From positions 62,001-126,000 of the forward strand of contig CAKZKD010000004.1 of assembly GCA_937121175.1 (NCBI GenBank): a stretch of DNA of 64,000 nucleotides, written 5' to 3'. A program made the position numbers and the translations under genes. The first letter of the stretch is position 1, and every line of letters begins with the position of its first letter. Of the stretch, positions 34,707-43,173 are shown piece after piece. This DNA is from an uncultured Flavobacteriales bacterium. GTDB lineage: Bacteria > Bacteroidota > Bacteroidia > Flavobacteriales_G > Salibacteraceae. The notes below the pieces were generated by a model. That model had not been told where the DNA came from and ran no database searches. It was given only the letters and a program-made list of their open reading frames with translations.

Positions 34707-34908
34707 TAAGCACAACAACGTGTATAAAACATAGCTAATATAGGCTTTCCGAAAGGTTCGTTTATATTTATAAAGTCCGCCAAATTTTTAAATTTGGCTT
34801 TTAAGATTGATAAGTTAAAAACAAAACATAAAAATTCGGCTCTGTGTTTATCCGAAAAGTTAGCGTCTTTTTACACGCTACGTTTCATACACAAGACCGT
34901 TAGCGGTA
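34707..34908 (+). repeat. attC-like site A3 (cassette 3 / cassette 4), long form
   Basis: TAAGCACAAC exactly complements the cassette 3 start (33641). Inner stem GTGTATAAAACATAGC pairs with GCTACGTTTCATACAC except positions 7 and 12. Spacer AAGACC, then GTTAGCGGTA. The 202-bp length comes from the loop, which holds a perfect hairpin GCCAAATTT-TT-AAATTTGGC (34779-34798) followed by TTTT, overlapping TAAATTTG (34789-34796), a -7 match. Confidence 0.85.
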
Positions 34909-34938
34909 ATTTAAAAACCAAAATCACGATAAATCAAA

Positions 34939-35832
34939 ATGATAATAAACCGAAAAATTCCCATTAAATTCTTTTTCAATGAAATTAAAGTTCCGTTATT
35001 AACTGTAACATTATTAGGATTAGCTTTTGGCATAGCACCAAAATATTTTCCTGACTTTACCCCAGATATCCCTATCGGGATTGCCACAACATTGGGAATT
35101 GCCATATCCATATTATTGTCTTATAAAATTAATCAATCCTATAATCGGTGGTGGGAAGCACGAACCATTTGGGGAGCCATTGTAAACGACAGTCGATCAT
35201 TGGTGTTGCAATTGCAATTGTATTTAAATGAAGATGATGCATTGCTTCATAAAATTTCTCATTATCAAATTGCTTGGTGTTATGCGTTGGATAAATCATT
35301 AAGAAAACAAGACATTTTTAAGAGTTTGGAACACCTATTAAGCAATGAAGATTTAGAAAAAGTCAAAACACAATCCAATATTCCGTTGGCGATAAACCAA
35401 TTGCAAACCAAAGCCGTGAGAACACTTTACAAAAACGGTAGGTTTGATGAATTTGCTCGTACCCAACTTGAAGAAACCTTGACAAGATTAGTCGCTTCAA
35501 TGGGAAAATGCGAACGGATTAAAAACACCGTTTTCCCGCCAACGTATGGGCAAACTTTGAATATAGCCATTTATCTATTTGTCATTTTCTTAAGTCTTTC
35601 CTCGGTGTTGGAGTTAAATCTATTGCTACAAATCATCATTTTAACATCTATTTCTATGGTGTTTTTCTTTTTACAAAAATTAGCACATCAACTGCAAGAC
35701 CCGTTTGACAATCATCCGACCGATACGCCAATGACAGCCTTGTCGAGAACTATTGAAATTAACATTCGTCAATTATTGAACGAAAAAGATATTCCAAATC
35801 CAATGGAACCCAACAAGTTTTACTTAAACTAA
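34939..35832 (+). CDS. Bestrophin-like ion channel
   Basis: A 297-residue membrane protein of the bestrophin/UPF0187 family. ISILLSYKINQSYNRWWEARTIWGAIVNDSRSL is the family hallmark, and LQDPFDNHPTDTPMTAL is the conserved C-terminal segment. These form pentameric anion or cation channels. First gene of cassette 4, 5 nt before uvrB. Confidence 0.92.
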   Translation: MIINRKIPIKFFFNEIKVPLLTVTLLGLAFGIAPKYFPDFTPDIPIGIATTLGIAISILLSYKINQSYNRWWEARTIWGAIVNDSRSLVLQLQLYLNEDDALLHKISHYQIAWCYALDKSLRKQDIFKSLEHLLSNEDLEKVKTQSNIPLAINQLQTKAVRTLYKNGRFDEFARTQLEETLTRLVASMGKCERIKNTVFPPTYGQTLNIAIYLFVIFLSLSSVLELNLLLQIIILTSISMVFFFLQKLAHQLQDPFDNHPTDTPMTALSRTIEINIRQLLNEKDIPNPMEPNKFYLN

Positions 35833-35837
35833 AAAAT

Positions 35838-37805
35838 ATGTCAGCAGACACTTTCATCTTACATTCCAAAAACATTCCAGCAGGTGACCAACCTATGGCA
35901 ATTGCCGAATTGATTTCAGGCATTGAAAATGGTTTACACCACCAAACATTGAAAGGAATTACAGGCTCTGGCAAGACTTTCACGATGGCGAATATCATCC
36001 ATAGAATGAAACGACCAACGTTGATTTTGGCACCCAATAAAACCCTAACGGCACAGCTTTATGAGGAAATGAAAGTGCTCTTTCCCGAAAATGCCGTGGA
36101 GTTTTTTGTGTCTTATTACGATTATTTTCAGCCTGAAATGTATCTGCCCAGTAACGACCGTTTTATAGAAAAAGATTCTTCCATCAATGAACAATTGGAA
36201 CGATTGCGACTTTCAACCACCAAATCATTAATCGAGCGGAGAGATACGATTGTTGTAGCTTCGGTTTCTTCCATTTACGGATTGGGCGACCCTAATGATT
36301 ATCGGGCTTTGCAAGTGCATCTTGAAGTTGGAAAACCAATCCATTTAGAAGAGTTAGAAAAAGGTTTGGCACAATTGCAATACAGCCGAACCGAGCGAAG
36401 TTTAAAGCGAGGAACTTATCGAATAGAAGAAAATTTGGTAACCATTTTTCCTGCGGACTCTGAATTTAAAGCGGTTCAATTGAATTTGAAAAATAATAAA
36501 ATTTACACACTAAAATTTATAGATCCCGCTTCGGGAAATTATTTGGAAGATATTTCAGAATATTTTGTTTCTCCGAAAACACTTTTTGCTCCATCTAAAA
36601 TTCAAGCAAGCGAAGTTGCCGCTAAAATTATGGAAGATTTGGATGAGCGTTTGGAAGAACTCAATCGTGAAAACCGACTGAAAGAAGCCGACCAGTTACA
36701 CGAACGAATTACCAATGATGTGGAAATGCTTCGCACGGCAGGTTATTGTTCGGGAATGGAAAATTACGCCAGTTACTTTAGTGGACGTGACCCTAAATTA
36801 CCACCGATCACCTTGATGGATTATTTACCAAAAGACGGATTATTGTTTATTGATGAATCGCACGTCATGATTCCGCAGATTTCGGCCATGTTCAAAGGCG
36901 ATCAAGCTCGAAAAGACACGCTGATTGATTATGGTTTTCGGTTACCTTCCGCCAAGCATAATCATCCGTTGAGTTTTGAAGAATTTGAAAAACTAAAACC
37001 GCAAACCATTTTTGTTTCGGCTACGCCAGGAAAATATGAATTAAAAGTTTCAAAACAAATCGTTGAACAAGTGGTACGACCAACAGGATTGCTTGACCCA
37101 ATTGTAGAGGTTCGCCCGAAAGAAAATGCCATTGAAAATTTGTTGGGCGAAATAAAAACCTGTGTAGATGCAGGTAATCGTGTTTTAATTACAACGCTTA
37201 CCAAAGTTTCAGCCGAAAATCTTCACGAATTTATTACCAACAAAGGTTTTAGAGTTCGGTATTTACATTCCGATTTTAAGACTACAGAACGCACCGAAAT
37301 CATCAACGGTTTACGAGCAGGCGATTTTGACATTCTCATTGGCATTAGCTTGTTGCGTGAAGGATTGGATATTCCGGAAGCTTCATTGATTGCCATTTTA
37401 GAAGCCGACAAAGCAGGGTTTTTACGTTCAGCCAATGCACTCATTCAAATGATTGGTCGCGTTGCCAGAAATGTGAACGGAAAAGCCATTTTGTATGCCG
37501 ATAAGATAACTCCAGCAATGGAACAAGCCATCAGCGAAACCGAAAGCCGAAGAAAACGCCAAATAGCATACAACGAAGTACATAAAATTGCACCCGTTTC
37601 ATCTGCTCGAAAAATGAATGTAGAAAGCGAAGATGAAACCTTTACGCATTCAGAGAACTTCTGTGAAAATCTTGAAGAACTTTGCGAACGAATCACCGAA
37701 AAGGAACAGGAATTATTAGAAGCATCTGATAAAAAAGATGAAAAGAGAATTGGAAATATCCGCCAGCAACTAAATGGACTATATCGACAGTATATCTATG
37801 TTTAA
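35838..37805 (+). CDS. uvrB: Excinuclease ABC subunit B
   Basis: A 655-residue full-length UvrB, the damage-verification helicase of nucleotide-excision repair. Walker A GITGSGKT (40-47), beta-hairpin segment YYDYFQPEMYLPSND, DESH box, QMIGRVARN (motif VI) and the C-terminal UVR motif that contacts UvrC. No break is seen. A core repair gene as cassette cargo is surprising; whether the chromosome also has another uvrB cannot be seen here. Confidence 0.97.
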   Translation: MSADTFILHSKNIPAGDQPMAIAELISGIENGLHHQTLKGITGSGKTFTMANIIHRMKRPTLILAPNKTLTAQLYEEMKVLFPENAVEFFVSYYDYFQPEMYLPSNDRFIEKDSSINEQLERLRLSTTKSLIERRDTIVVASVSSIYGLGDPNDYRALQVHLEVGKPIHLEELEKGLAQLQYSRTERSLKRGTYRIEENLVTIFPADSEFKAVQLNLKNNKIYTLKFIDPASGNYLEDISEYFVSPKTLFAPSKIQASEVAAKIMEDLDERLEELNRENRLKEADQLHERITNDVEMLRTAGYCSGMENYASYFSGRDPKLPPITLMDYLPKDGLLFIDESHVMIPQISAMFKGDQARKDTLIDYGFRLPSAKHNHPLSFEEFEKLKPQTIFVSATPGKYELKVSKQIVEQVVRPTGLLDPIVEVRPKENAIENLLGEIKTCVDAGNRVLITTLTKVSAENLHEFITNKGFRVRYLHSDFKTTERTEIINGLRAGDFDILIGISLLREGLDIPEASLIAILEADKAGFLRSANALIQMIGRVARNVNGKAILYADKITPAMEQAISETESRRKRQIAYNEVHKIAPVSSARKMNVESEDETFTHSENFCENLEELCERITEKEQELLEASDKKDEKRIGNIRQQLNGLYRQYIYV

Positions 37806-37828
37806 TAGCAAAAATGGAAATGAAAAAC

Positions 37829-37964
37829 TACCGCTAACATTGGCTATAAACAATTGGGGCGAAAGTGATAAAACGAAACAACAAACATAAAACAAAGGTC
37901 GGTGCTAAACTGAACAGTTAGGGTTAAAAATCCCCAACTTTTCATAGCCGAGACCGTTGGCAGC
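37829..37964 (+). repeat. attC-like site A4 (cassette 4 / cassette 5)
   Basis: TACCGCTAAC exactly complements the cassette 4 start (34899). Inner stem GGCTATAAACAATTGGGG pairs with CCCCAACTTTTCATAGCC except positions 7, 10 and 12. Spacers ATT and GAGACC. Cassette 5 opens with GTTGGCAGC. Confidence 0.88.
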
Positions 37965-37981
37965 AAGGTAAAAACTAATAA

Positions 37982-39055
37982 ATGACTGATAAAGACAATA
38001 CAAATCCCTTATTCGACTCGCAAAGAGAAAAGGCAGGGGCTAAAACTATTGACAAGTACCTATATCAGTATCATTGGGCTTTATACAGAGTTATTAGTGA
38101 ACATGACTTAACAAATGAATATGCAGTATTTATTGAACTTCATGAAGATGTCGTGATTAGTGATTCACTAAATTCTCAAAATGCAAAATTCGAATTCAAT
38201 CAGGTTAAAACGAATTCAGCAAAATTTACAAATTACCAATTAGTTGAGAAAAAAAAGAGCGGCAGGTCTGTTTTGGGTAAGCTAATTGAAAGTGTCAATT
38301 CTAAACCTTATGCAGACAAGATTACCTCCTTGAATCTTGTTTGCACCAGTAACTTTAATCTTGAATTAAAAAAAGATGATGTTGAACTTAAAATTATTAG
38401 AAAAGAAGATTTAGCAGACAATCAACTTAAAAAACTAGAAGACGCAATAAAAAGTGAACTTTCAATTTCTGAGTTACCGTCAACATTAAAGTTTATTGTA
38501 CCAGATTTAGCCGAAAAAGATTATCAGAAAATCCTTGTTGGTGAAATTTCAAGTTTAATAAATCGCCTTTATCCCGAATCACGATTTAATGATGAATCGA
38601 TTTACAGACTTCTTATTGATGAACTTATACGAAAAGGAAAAGTCACCTATGATTTCACCAAATGGGATGAACTCATAAAAAATAAGGCGCTGACTTCAGA
38701 AAAAGTAACTAATGTCATAAATGAATTCACAAATATTAAAGACGAAGCTCAATTGGATGTGGAGTTCAACCGCATTTGTGTGGAAATAGGTCTTAATTCA
38801 ATCAAATCCAAGTTATTAAAACGTTCATTTTTAAGATATAAGAGACAAAGGATAAGTAACAGTAGCAGTTTTCAACATGATACAACAACTATCCTTCAAA
38901 AAAGAATTGAAGAAGCAATTGCTTCAGGAGAATCTGAATTCAAAGAATTAATCATTCAGGTATCGACTAATCTACCTGCGAAAATTCGAAGACAATTTTC
39001 TTCACAAGATGAAATAACGTCAGCTGTAATCTGTGAATATATAATGATGATGTAA
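37982..39055 (+). CDS. DUF4297/Cap4-type dsDNA nuclease domain protein
   Basis: A 357-residue protein. The N-terminus (QREKAGAKTIDKYLYQYHWAL, then FIELHEDVVI and FEFNQVKT) is the DUF4297/Cap4 PD-(D/E)XK-like nuclease, with E71 and Q-V-K76 as active-site candidates. The ~200-residue C-terminal region has no recognised domain. In Lamassu and related ABC three-component defence systems this nuclease is the effector, controlled by an SMC-like ATPase, which is encoded next door. Confidence 0.82.
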   Translation: MTDKDNTNPLFDSQREKAGAKTIDKYLYQYHWALYRVISEHDLTNEYAVFIELHEDVVISDSLNSQNAKFEFNQVKTNSAKFTNYQLVEKKKSGRSVLGKLIESVNSKPYADKITSLNLVCTSNFNLELKKDDVELKIIRKEDLADNQLKKLEDAIKSELSISELPSTLKFIVPDLAEKDYQKILVGEISSLINRLYPESRFNDESIYRLLIDELIRKGKVTYDFTKWDELIKNKALTSEKVTNVINEFTNIKDEAQLDVEFNRICVEIGLNSIKSKLLKRSFLRYKRQRISNSSSFQHDTTTILQKRIEEAIASGESEFKELIIQVSTNLPAKIRRQFSSQDEITSAVICEYIMMM

Positions 39056-39106
39056 TGGATAAAAGCAACTTTAAAATATTGATAAGAAATCTTAGAACTA
39101 AACAAA

Positions 39107-40807
39107 ATGAAAAGCTTAAGATTGATACAACTGCTAGTTCTGTCAAACACAATAAAGTCAGCAAATCAGTTCAAATTCGGCAAAAACCTGAATCTGATAA
39201 CGGCAAAAGATAATAGTGTAGGTAAATCAACATTATTAAAATTGATTTTTTGGGGACTTGGCTGTGAACCCGAACTTGATACTACTTGGAATGCTCAGGA
39301 CTGTAAAACAATTGTTGACTTTGAAGTTTCCGACAAAACTTTTAGAGTAAAAAGATACAAAAATGAAATTTCTATTAAAGAAGGTAGTTCTAATTATGAA
39401 GAGTTTCAAAAAATAACGGGTGAGTATTCTCAAAAATTTGCAGAGATAGTTGGATTCAGCGCATTATTACCAAATCAAAATTCAGGGTTGTTAGAGACTC
39501 CACCTCCTGCTTATTACTTTATCCCATTCTATATTGACCAGAAGAGAAGTTGGGCTAAAGCTTGGGACAATTTTGATAGATTAGGTCAATATCGTAATTG
39601 GAAGTCTACTATAATAAAATATCATGTAGGACTCCTTAAACCTGAACATTTTGAATTGGAATCTGAACGAACAGATAAGAAGGAATCACAAAAAAATATT
39701 GAGTATGAAGTAGAGAAAATTGACACAACTCTTGAAGTTATTGAAAGCTATGTTCCAGATTCAATAAATACGGTTACTACGGTTTCTGCAATCAATAAAA
39801 TTACAGACAGCATAAAAAAAGATTTAGAATCGCTTCAAAAAAGTCAAGAAGAATTGCTTCATGCAATAGCTATCAATAATTCTGAAAAATCGTACCTCTA
39901 TCAACAGCAGGTAATGACTGAGAAACTGATATCAGAACTTGACAAAGACTATAAATATTCTGTTGAAAACATTGAAGATGATGAAATCGAATGTCCATTA
40001 TGTGGTGTTGTGCACGAAAACTCAATTGTGAACCGTGCTTCAATTATGACGGATAAAAATCAAGCTGAAAATCAGCTTAAAGAAATAATCCAATCTACTG
40101 ACAAAATTGATAAGAAAATAGCTTCTAATGAAAGACAATTGGAAAGTATCAGATCTCAAATTTCTGAAATAAATGAAAAGTATGTGATTGAAGACGAAAA
40201 TGAATCCAAAATTGATTTTAATCAAATAATTGAAAGTGTTGCCGGAAACTCTATCAAAACCAAAGTGACTAGAACTAAGAATATTAAAAATGCTGAAATA
40301 GCAATACTGCAAGAAGAAATCAAAGACTTAAAAAAGGAACAAAAGTCTTTAACAACCGAAGAAGAAACTGAGAGTATTTTGAACTCCTTTAATTCAATTT
40401 TATCAAATTATGTTCAGCTACTTGACGCAGAAGCCGTAAACCTATCTGAAATAAACTCTCCACTAGACTACAATAAAGTCATAAAAGAAGGTGGAGCCGC
40501 TGAAGGAGCAAGAGCCATATTAGGGTACTACTTGACTATTTTTTCAATGGTAGAAAAATTTGGAAATGAAGCTAAATCTCCTCTAGTCATTGACACCCCA
40601 AATCAGCAGGAACAGTCATTTACAAACTATGAAAAAATAGTAGAATTATTAACAGACGATTTTTTAGATGGCAATCAAATCATAATGAGCGCAATGGAAA
40701 ATGAACAACTCAAGCCATTTGCTGATAAGGCACAAATAATTACTCTAGATGAAAACAAATTACTCAGCAAAGAGAAGTTTGAAGAAGTGAAAAATAGTTT
40801 TAAATGA
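39107..40807 (+). CDS. SMC/ABC-type ATPase of a Lamassu/ABC-3C-like defence system
   Basis: A 566-residue ATPase. Walker A AKDNSVGKSTLL (33-44), long coiled-coil with a central zinc-hook-like ECPLCGVVH (about 290), and LVIDTPNQQEQ near the C-terminus as Walker B. It follows the nuclease gene by 51 nt. Together they would sense foreign or damaged DNA and license the nuclease. The third small component seen in related systems is not clearly present; a 53-codon ORF at 39055-39213 overlaps this gene's start. Confidence 0.82.
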   Translation: MKSLRLIQLLVLSNTIKSANQFKFGKNLNLITAKDNSVGKSTLLKLIFWGLGCEPELDTTWNAQDCKTIVDFEVSDKTFRVKRYKNEISIKEGSSNYEEFQKITGEYSQKFAEIVGFSALLPNQNSGLLETPPPAYYFIPFYIDQKRSWAKAWDNFDRLGQYRNWKSTIIKYHVGLLKPEHFELESERTDKKESQKNIEYEVEKIDTTLEVIESYVPDSINTVTTVSAINKITDSIKKDLESLQKSQEELLHAIAINNSEKSYLYQQQVMTEKLISELDKDYKYSVENIEDDEIECPLCGVVHENSIVNRASIMTDKNQAENQLKEIIQSTDKIDKKIASNERQLESIRSQISEINEKYVIEDENESKIDFNQIIESVAGNSIKTKVTRTKNIKNAEIAILQEEIKDLKKEQKSLTTEEETESILNSFNSILSNYVQLLDAEAVNLSEINSPLDYNKVIKEGGAAEGARAILGYYLTIFSMVEKFGNEAKSPLVIDTPNQQEQSFTNYEKIVELLTDDFLDGNQIIMSAMENEQLKPFADKAQIITLDENKLLSKEKFEEVKNSFK

Positions 40808-40816
40808 ATAAACCCA

Positions 40817-40951
40817 GCTGCCAACAATGTATATAAAAAATAGGCGAAATAGTTTTAAAATCAAGACTTTAGGCTCGTGTCAAAGTTTGTGCTTAAACGA
40901 AAGTTCAGTGCCTCGAAATCGCCTACTTTTCATATACTAAACGTTACCTGC
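40817..40951 (+). repeat. attC-like site A5 (cassette 5 / cassette 6)
   Basis: GCTGCCAAC exactly complements the cassette 5 start (37956). Inner stem and spacers are identical to A1; the loop is similar but more diverged than A6. Cassette 6 opens with GTTACCTGC. Confidence 0.88.
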
Positions 40952-40965
40952 AAGCTGAAAAAAGA

Positions 40966-41060
40966 GCCACCGCACGGTCAAGCACATTTGGTTTTTGCCA
41001 ACACACAAAGCCAACGCTGAAAAACCAAAAGAGCTTGCCCTTCCCCACCGCCACCCACAC
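40966..41060 (+). repeat. B-type structured repeat B5 (cassette 6, 5' side)
   Basis: CAAG/CTTG and TTTGGTTTTT/AAAAACCAAA arms with CACA and AGAG between; the outer arm extends imperfectly (GGTCAAG against CTTGCCC). The following 83 nt lead to the XRE gene and contain no clear TAnnTTTG. Confidence 0.72.
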
Positions 41061-41143
41061 AGAATAATTACATTTTATACACAGTTTTTTGAGATATTTA
41101 AAATAAACTAACTATTTTAGCGACTGAATAAACAACGTCTGAA

Positions 41144-41344
41144 ATGAACAGAATTAAGGAAGTGTTGGAACAGAAAGGGATTAAGCAAACTTGGTTGGCT
41201 GAAAAACTTGGAAAAAGTTACAATATGGTTAATGCCTATGTACAAAACCGACAACAACCACGATTGGAAACCTTAATGGAGATTGCAAACATTTTGGATA
41301 TTGACGTGAAAGAATTGATAATATCTAACAAAGAGAATAACTAA
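41144..41344 (+). CDS. XRE-family small HTH regulator
   Basis: A 66-residue helix-turn-helix protein: KQTWLAEKLGKSYNMVNAYVQNRQQPRLETLMEIANIL. It overlaps the methyltransferase start by one base (TAATG). Small HTH genes directly before restriction-modification genes often act as controllers (C-protein type) that delay or balance restriction. Confidence 0.9.
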   Translation: MNRIKEVLEQKGIKQTWLAEKLGKSYNMVNAYVQNRQQPRLETLMEIANILDIDVKELIISNKENN

Positions 41345-43173
41345 TGGCGACAGAAAAGGAACTATATGCTGAAATAGAAGCACTAAAAAAGAAATTGGAA
41401 GTTGCCAACAACCGAATTAAAACCGAGAAATACGGAATTACTTGGTTGGACGTGCCAGAAGCATTTGAGGAAGAAAGCGAAAACCAACTTCCTATTTTGA
41501 CAGAAGTAAAAGAAAAAGCCATAAAAAATGAGGATGGAAAGCCAACCCACATTTTAATTGAAGGCGACAATTATCATTCTCTTACTTGCTTAAACTACAC
41601 ACACAAAGGCAAAATTGACCTAATCTATATTGACCCACCTTACAACACAGGAAAGGACGGATTCACATATAAAGACAAAAGGATAATCGACAAATTTCCT
41701 GATGGAACTACTGTACCAAAAGACTCGCCATTAAGACATAGTTATTGGCTTTCTTTTATGTACAAAAGATTAGATTTAGCAAAAGACTTACTAAAAGACA
41801 CAGGCAAAATCGTAATAAGCATTGACGATAATGAAGTAGCAAATCTTGTTTTACTATGTGCAAAGGTTTTTGGTAGTTACAATCAAGTTGCAATTCTACC
41901 AACAGTAATGAACCTAAAAGGTAATCAAGACCAATTTGCATTTGCGGGTACTCACGAATATACAGTTGTATTTGCCAAAGATATATCTAAATGTAAATTC
42001 AATCAATTTGATTTAGATGAAGAAGAATTGGAGAAATGGGAAGAAGACGAAATCGGGTTTTATAAGAAAGGAGCTAACTTAAAATCAACAGGCGAAAATG
42101 CACCAAGAGAAAAGAGAGCAAATCTTTTTTTTCCATTATTGTTTGACAAAGAAACTCATAAGGTTAACCACATTACTGATGAAGAATATGAATTAATATA
42201 TGATAAAGAAACTAAAATTTTTAATGATGATTTCATAGCCACTTTAAAAGAAAAATATGAAGAATTGGGCTACTCGTTTATTCTTCCTATCACAAGTGGT
42301 TCATATATGACTTGGAGATGGAGTCGAAAAAAGATGTTAGACGAACCGTACAACATTATCGTTAATTCTAACGGAGACTATACTATTAATAAAAAACAAA
42401 GACCAGAACTTGGCGATTTACCTTCAAAGAAGCCAAAATCTCTCTTCTATAAACCTGTTTATAGTAGCGGTAACGGAACAAATCAATTGAAAAATATTGT
42501 ACCGAACAATAGTTTTAAAGCACCCAAACCAGTTGATTTAATTAAAGACTTAATTCAATTATCGACAGACAAGAAATCAACTGTTATGGACTTTTTTGCA
42601 GGTTCAGGTACTACACTTCACGCCTGTTTGGATTTAAACAATCAAGGTTATAAAATTCAAAATATTATCTGCACAAATGATGAAGGTAATATATGTACAG
42701 AAGTTACTTACCCTAGAAGTAAAAATGTTATTACAGGGTATAAAGATTTAAAGAAAAACAAAATTGAAGGGCTTGGAAACTCTTTAAAATATTACAAAAC
42801 AGATTTTGTAGGATCCAATAATATTCTTTCAGCAACAGATGAAGATAAATCTTCATTAGCACACAAAGCAGGATGTTTGCTTTCAATTGCAGAAAATACT
42901 TTGGAAGAAATAGAATTGAGTACTTGTTACCAACTTTTTGAAAATGAAAAAAAAGTAACAGCCATTTATTTCAAAGAAGAAATGACCGAAATGGAAACTT
43001 TTTTAGAGAAAGTTGAAAATATAGATAAACCAATCGCATTGTATCTGTTTAGTTGGGGAAATAGGAGTGAGTTTGAAGCGTTGTTCGACCATTTGGAACA
43101 CATTACCATTAAAACCATTCCGCAACCCATTTTAGAGATTTACAAAAGGATTTACAACATAGTTAGCGTATGA
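41344..43173 (+). CDS. Type III restriction-modification DNA methyltransferase (Mod)
   Basis: A 609-residue N6-adenine beta-class methyltransferase. DPPYNTG (97-103) precedes the SAM motif FFAGSGTTLHACLDLN (about 417-432), the order of beta-class enzymes. It starts in the stop of the XRE gene and overlaps res by 4 bp. The long central region is the target recognition domain. Mod defines the target sequence and is needed by Res. Confidence 0.95.
   Translation: MATEKELYAEIEALKKKLEVANNRIKTEKYGITWLDVPEAFEEESENQLPILTEVKEKAIKNEDGKPTHILIEGDNYHSLTCLNYTHKGKIDLIYIDPPYNTGKDGFTYKDKRIIDKFPDGTTVPKDSPLRHSYWLSFMYKRLDLAKDLLKDTGKIVISIDDNEVANLVLLCAKVFGSYNQVAILPTVMNLKGNQDQFAFAGTHEYTVVFAKDISKCKFNQFDLDEEELEKWEEDEIGFYKKGANLKSTGENAPREKRANLFFPLLFDKETHKVNHITDEEYELIYDKETKIFNDDFIATLKEKYEELGYSFILPITSGSYMTWRWSRKKMLDEPYNIIVNSNGDYTINKKQRPELGDLPSKKPKSLFYKPVYSSGNGTNQLKNIVPNNSFKAPKPVDLIKDLIQLSTDKKSTVMDFFAGSGTTLHACLDLNNQGYKIQNIICTNDEGNICTEVTYPRSKNVITGYKDLKKNKIEGLGNSLKYYKTDFVGSNNILSATDEDKSSLAHKAGCLLSIAENTLEEIELSTCYQLFENEKKVTAIYFKEEMTEMETFLEKVENIDKPIALYLFSWGNRSEFEALFDHLEHITIKTIPQPILEIYKRIYNIVSV

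Noticed and set aside
39055-39213. A 53-codon ORF between the nuclease and SMC genes
   Set aside because: It overlaps the SMC gene in another frame for over 100 bases and resembles nothing known; kept only as a possibility in the discussion of the missing third component.
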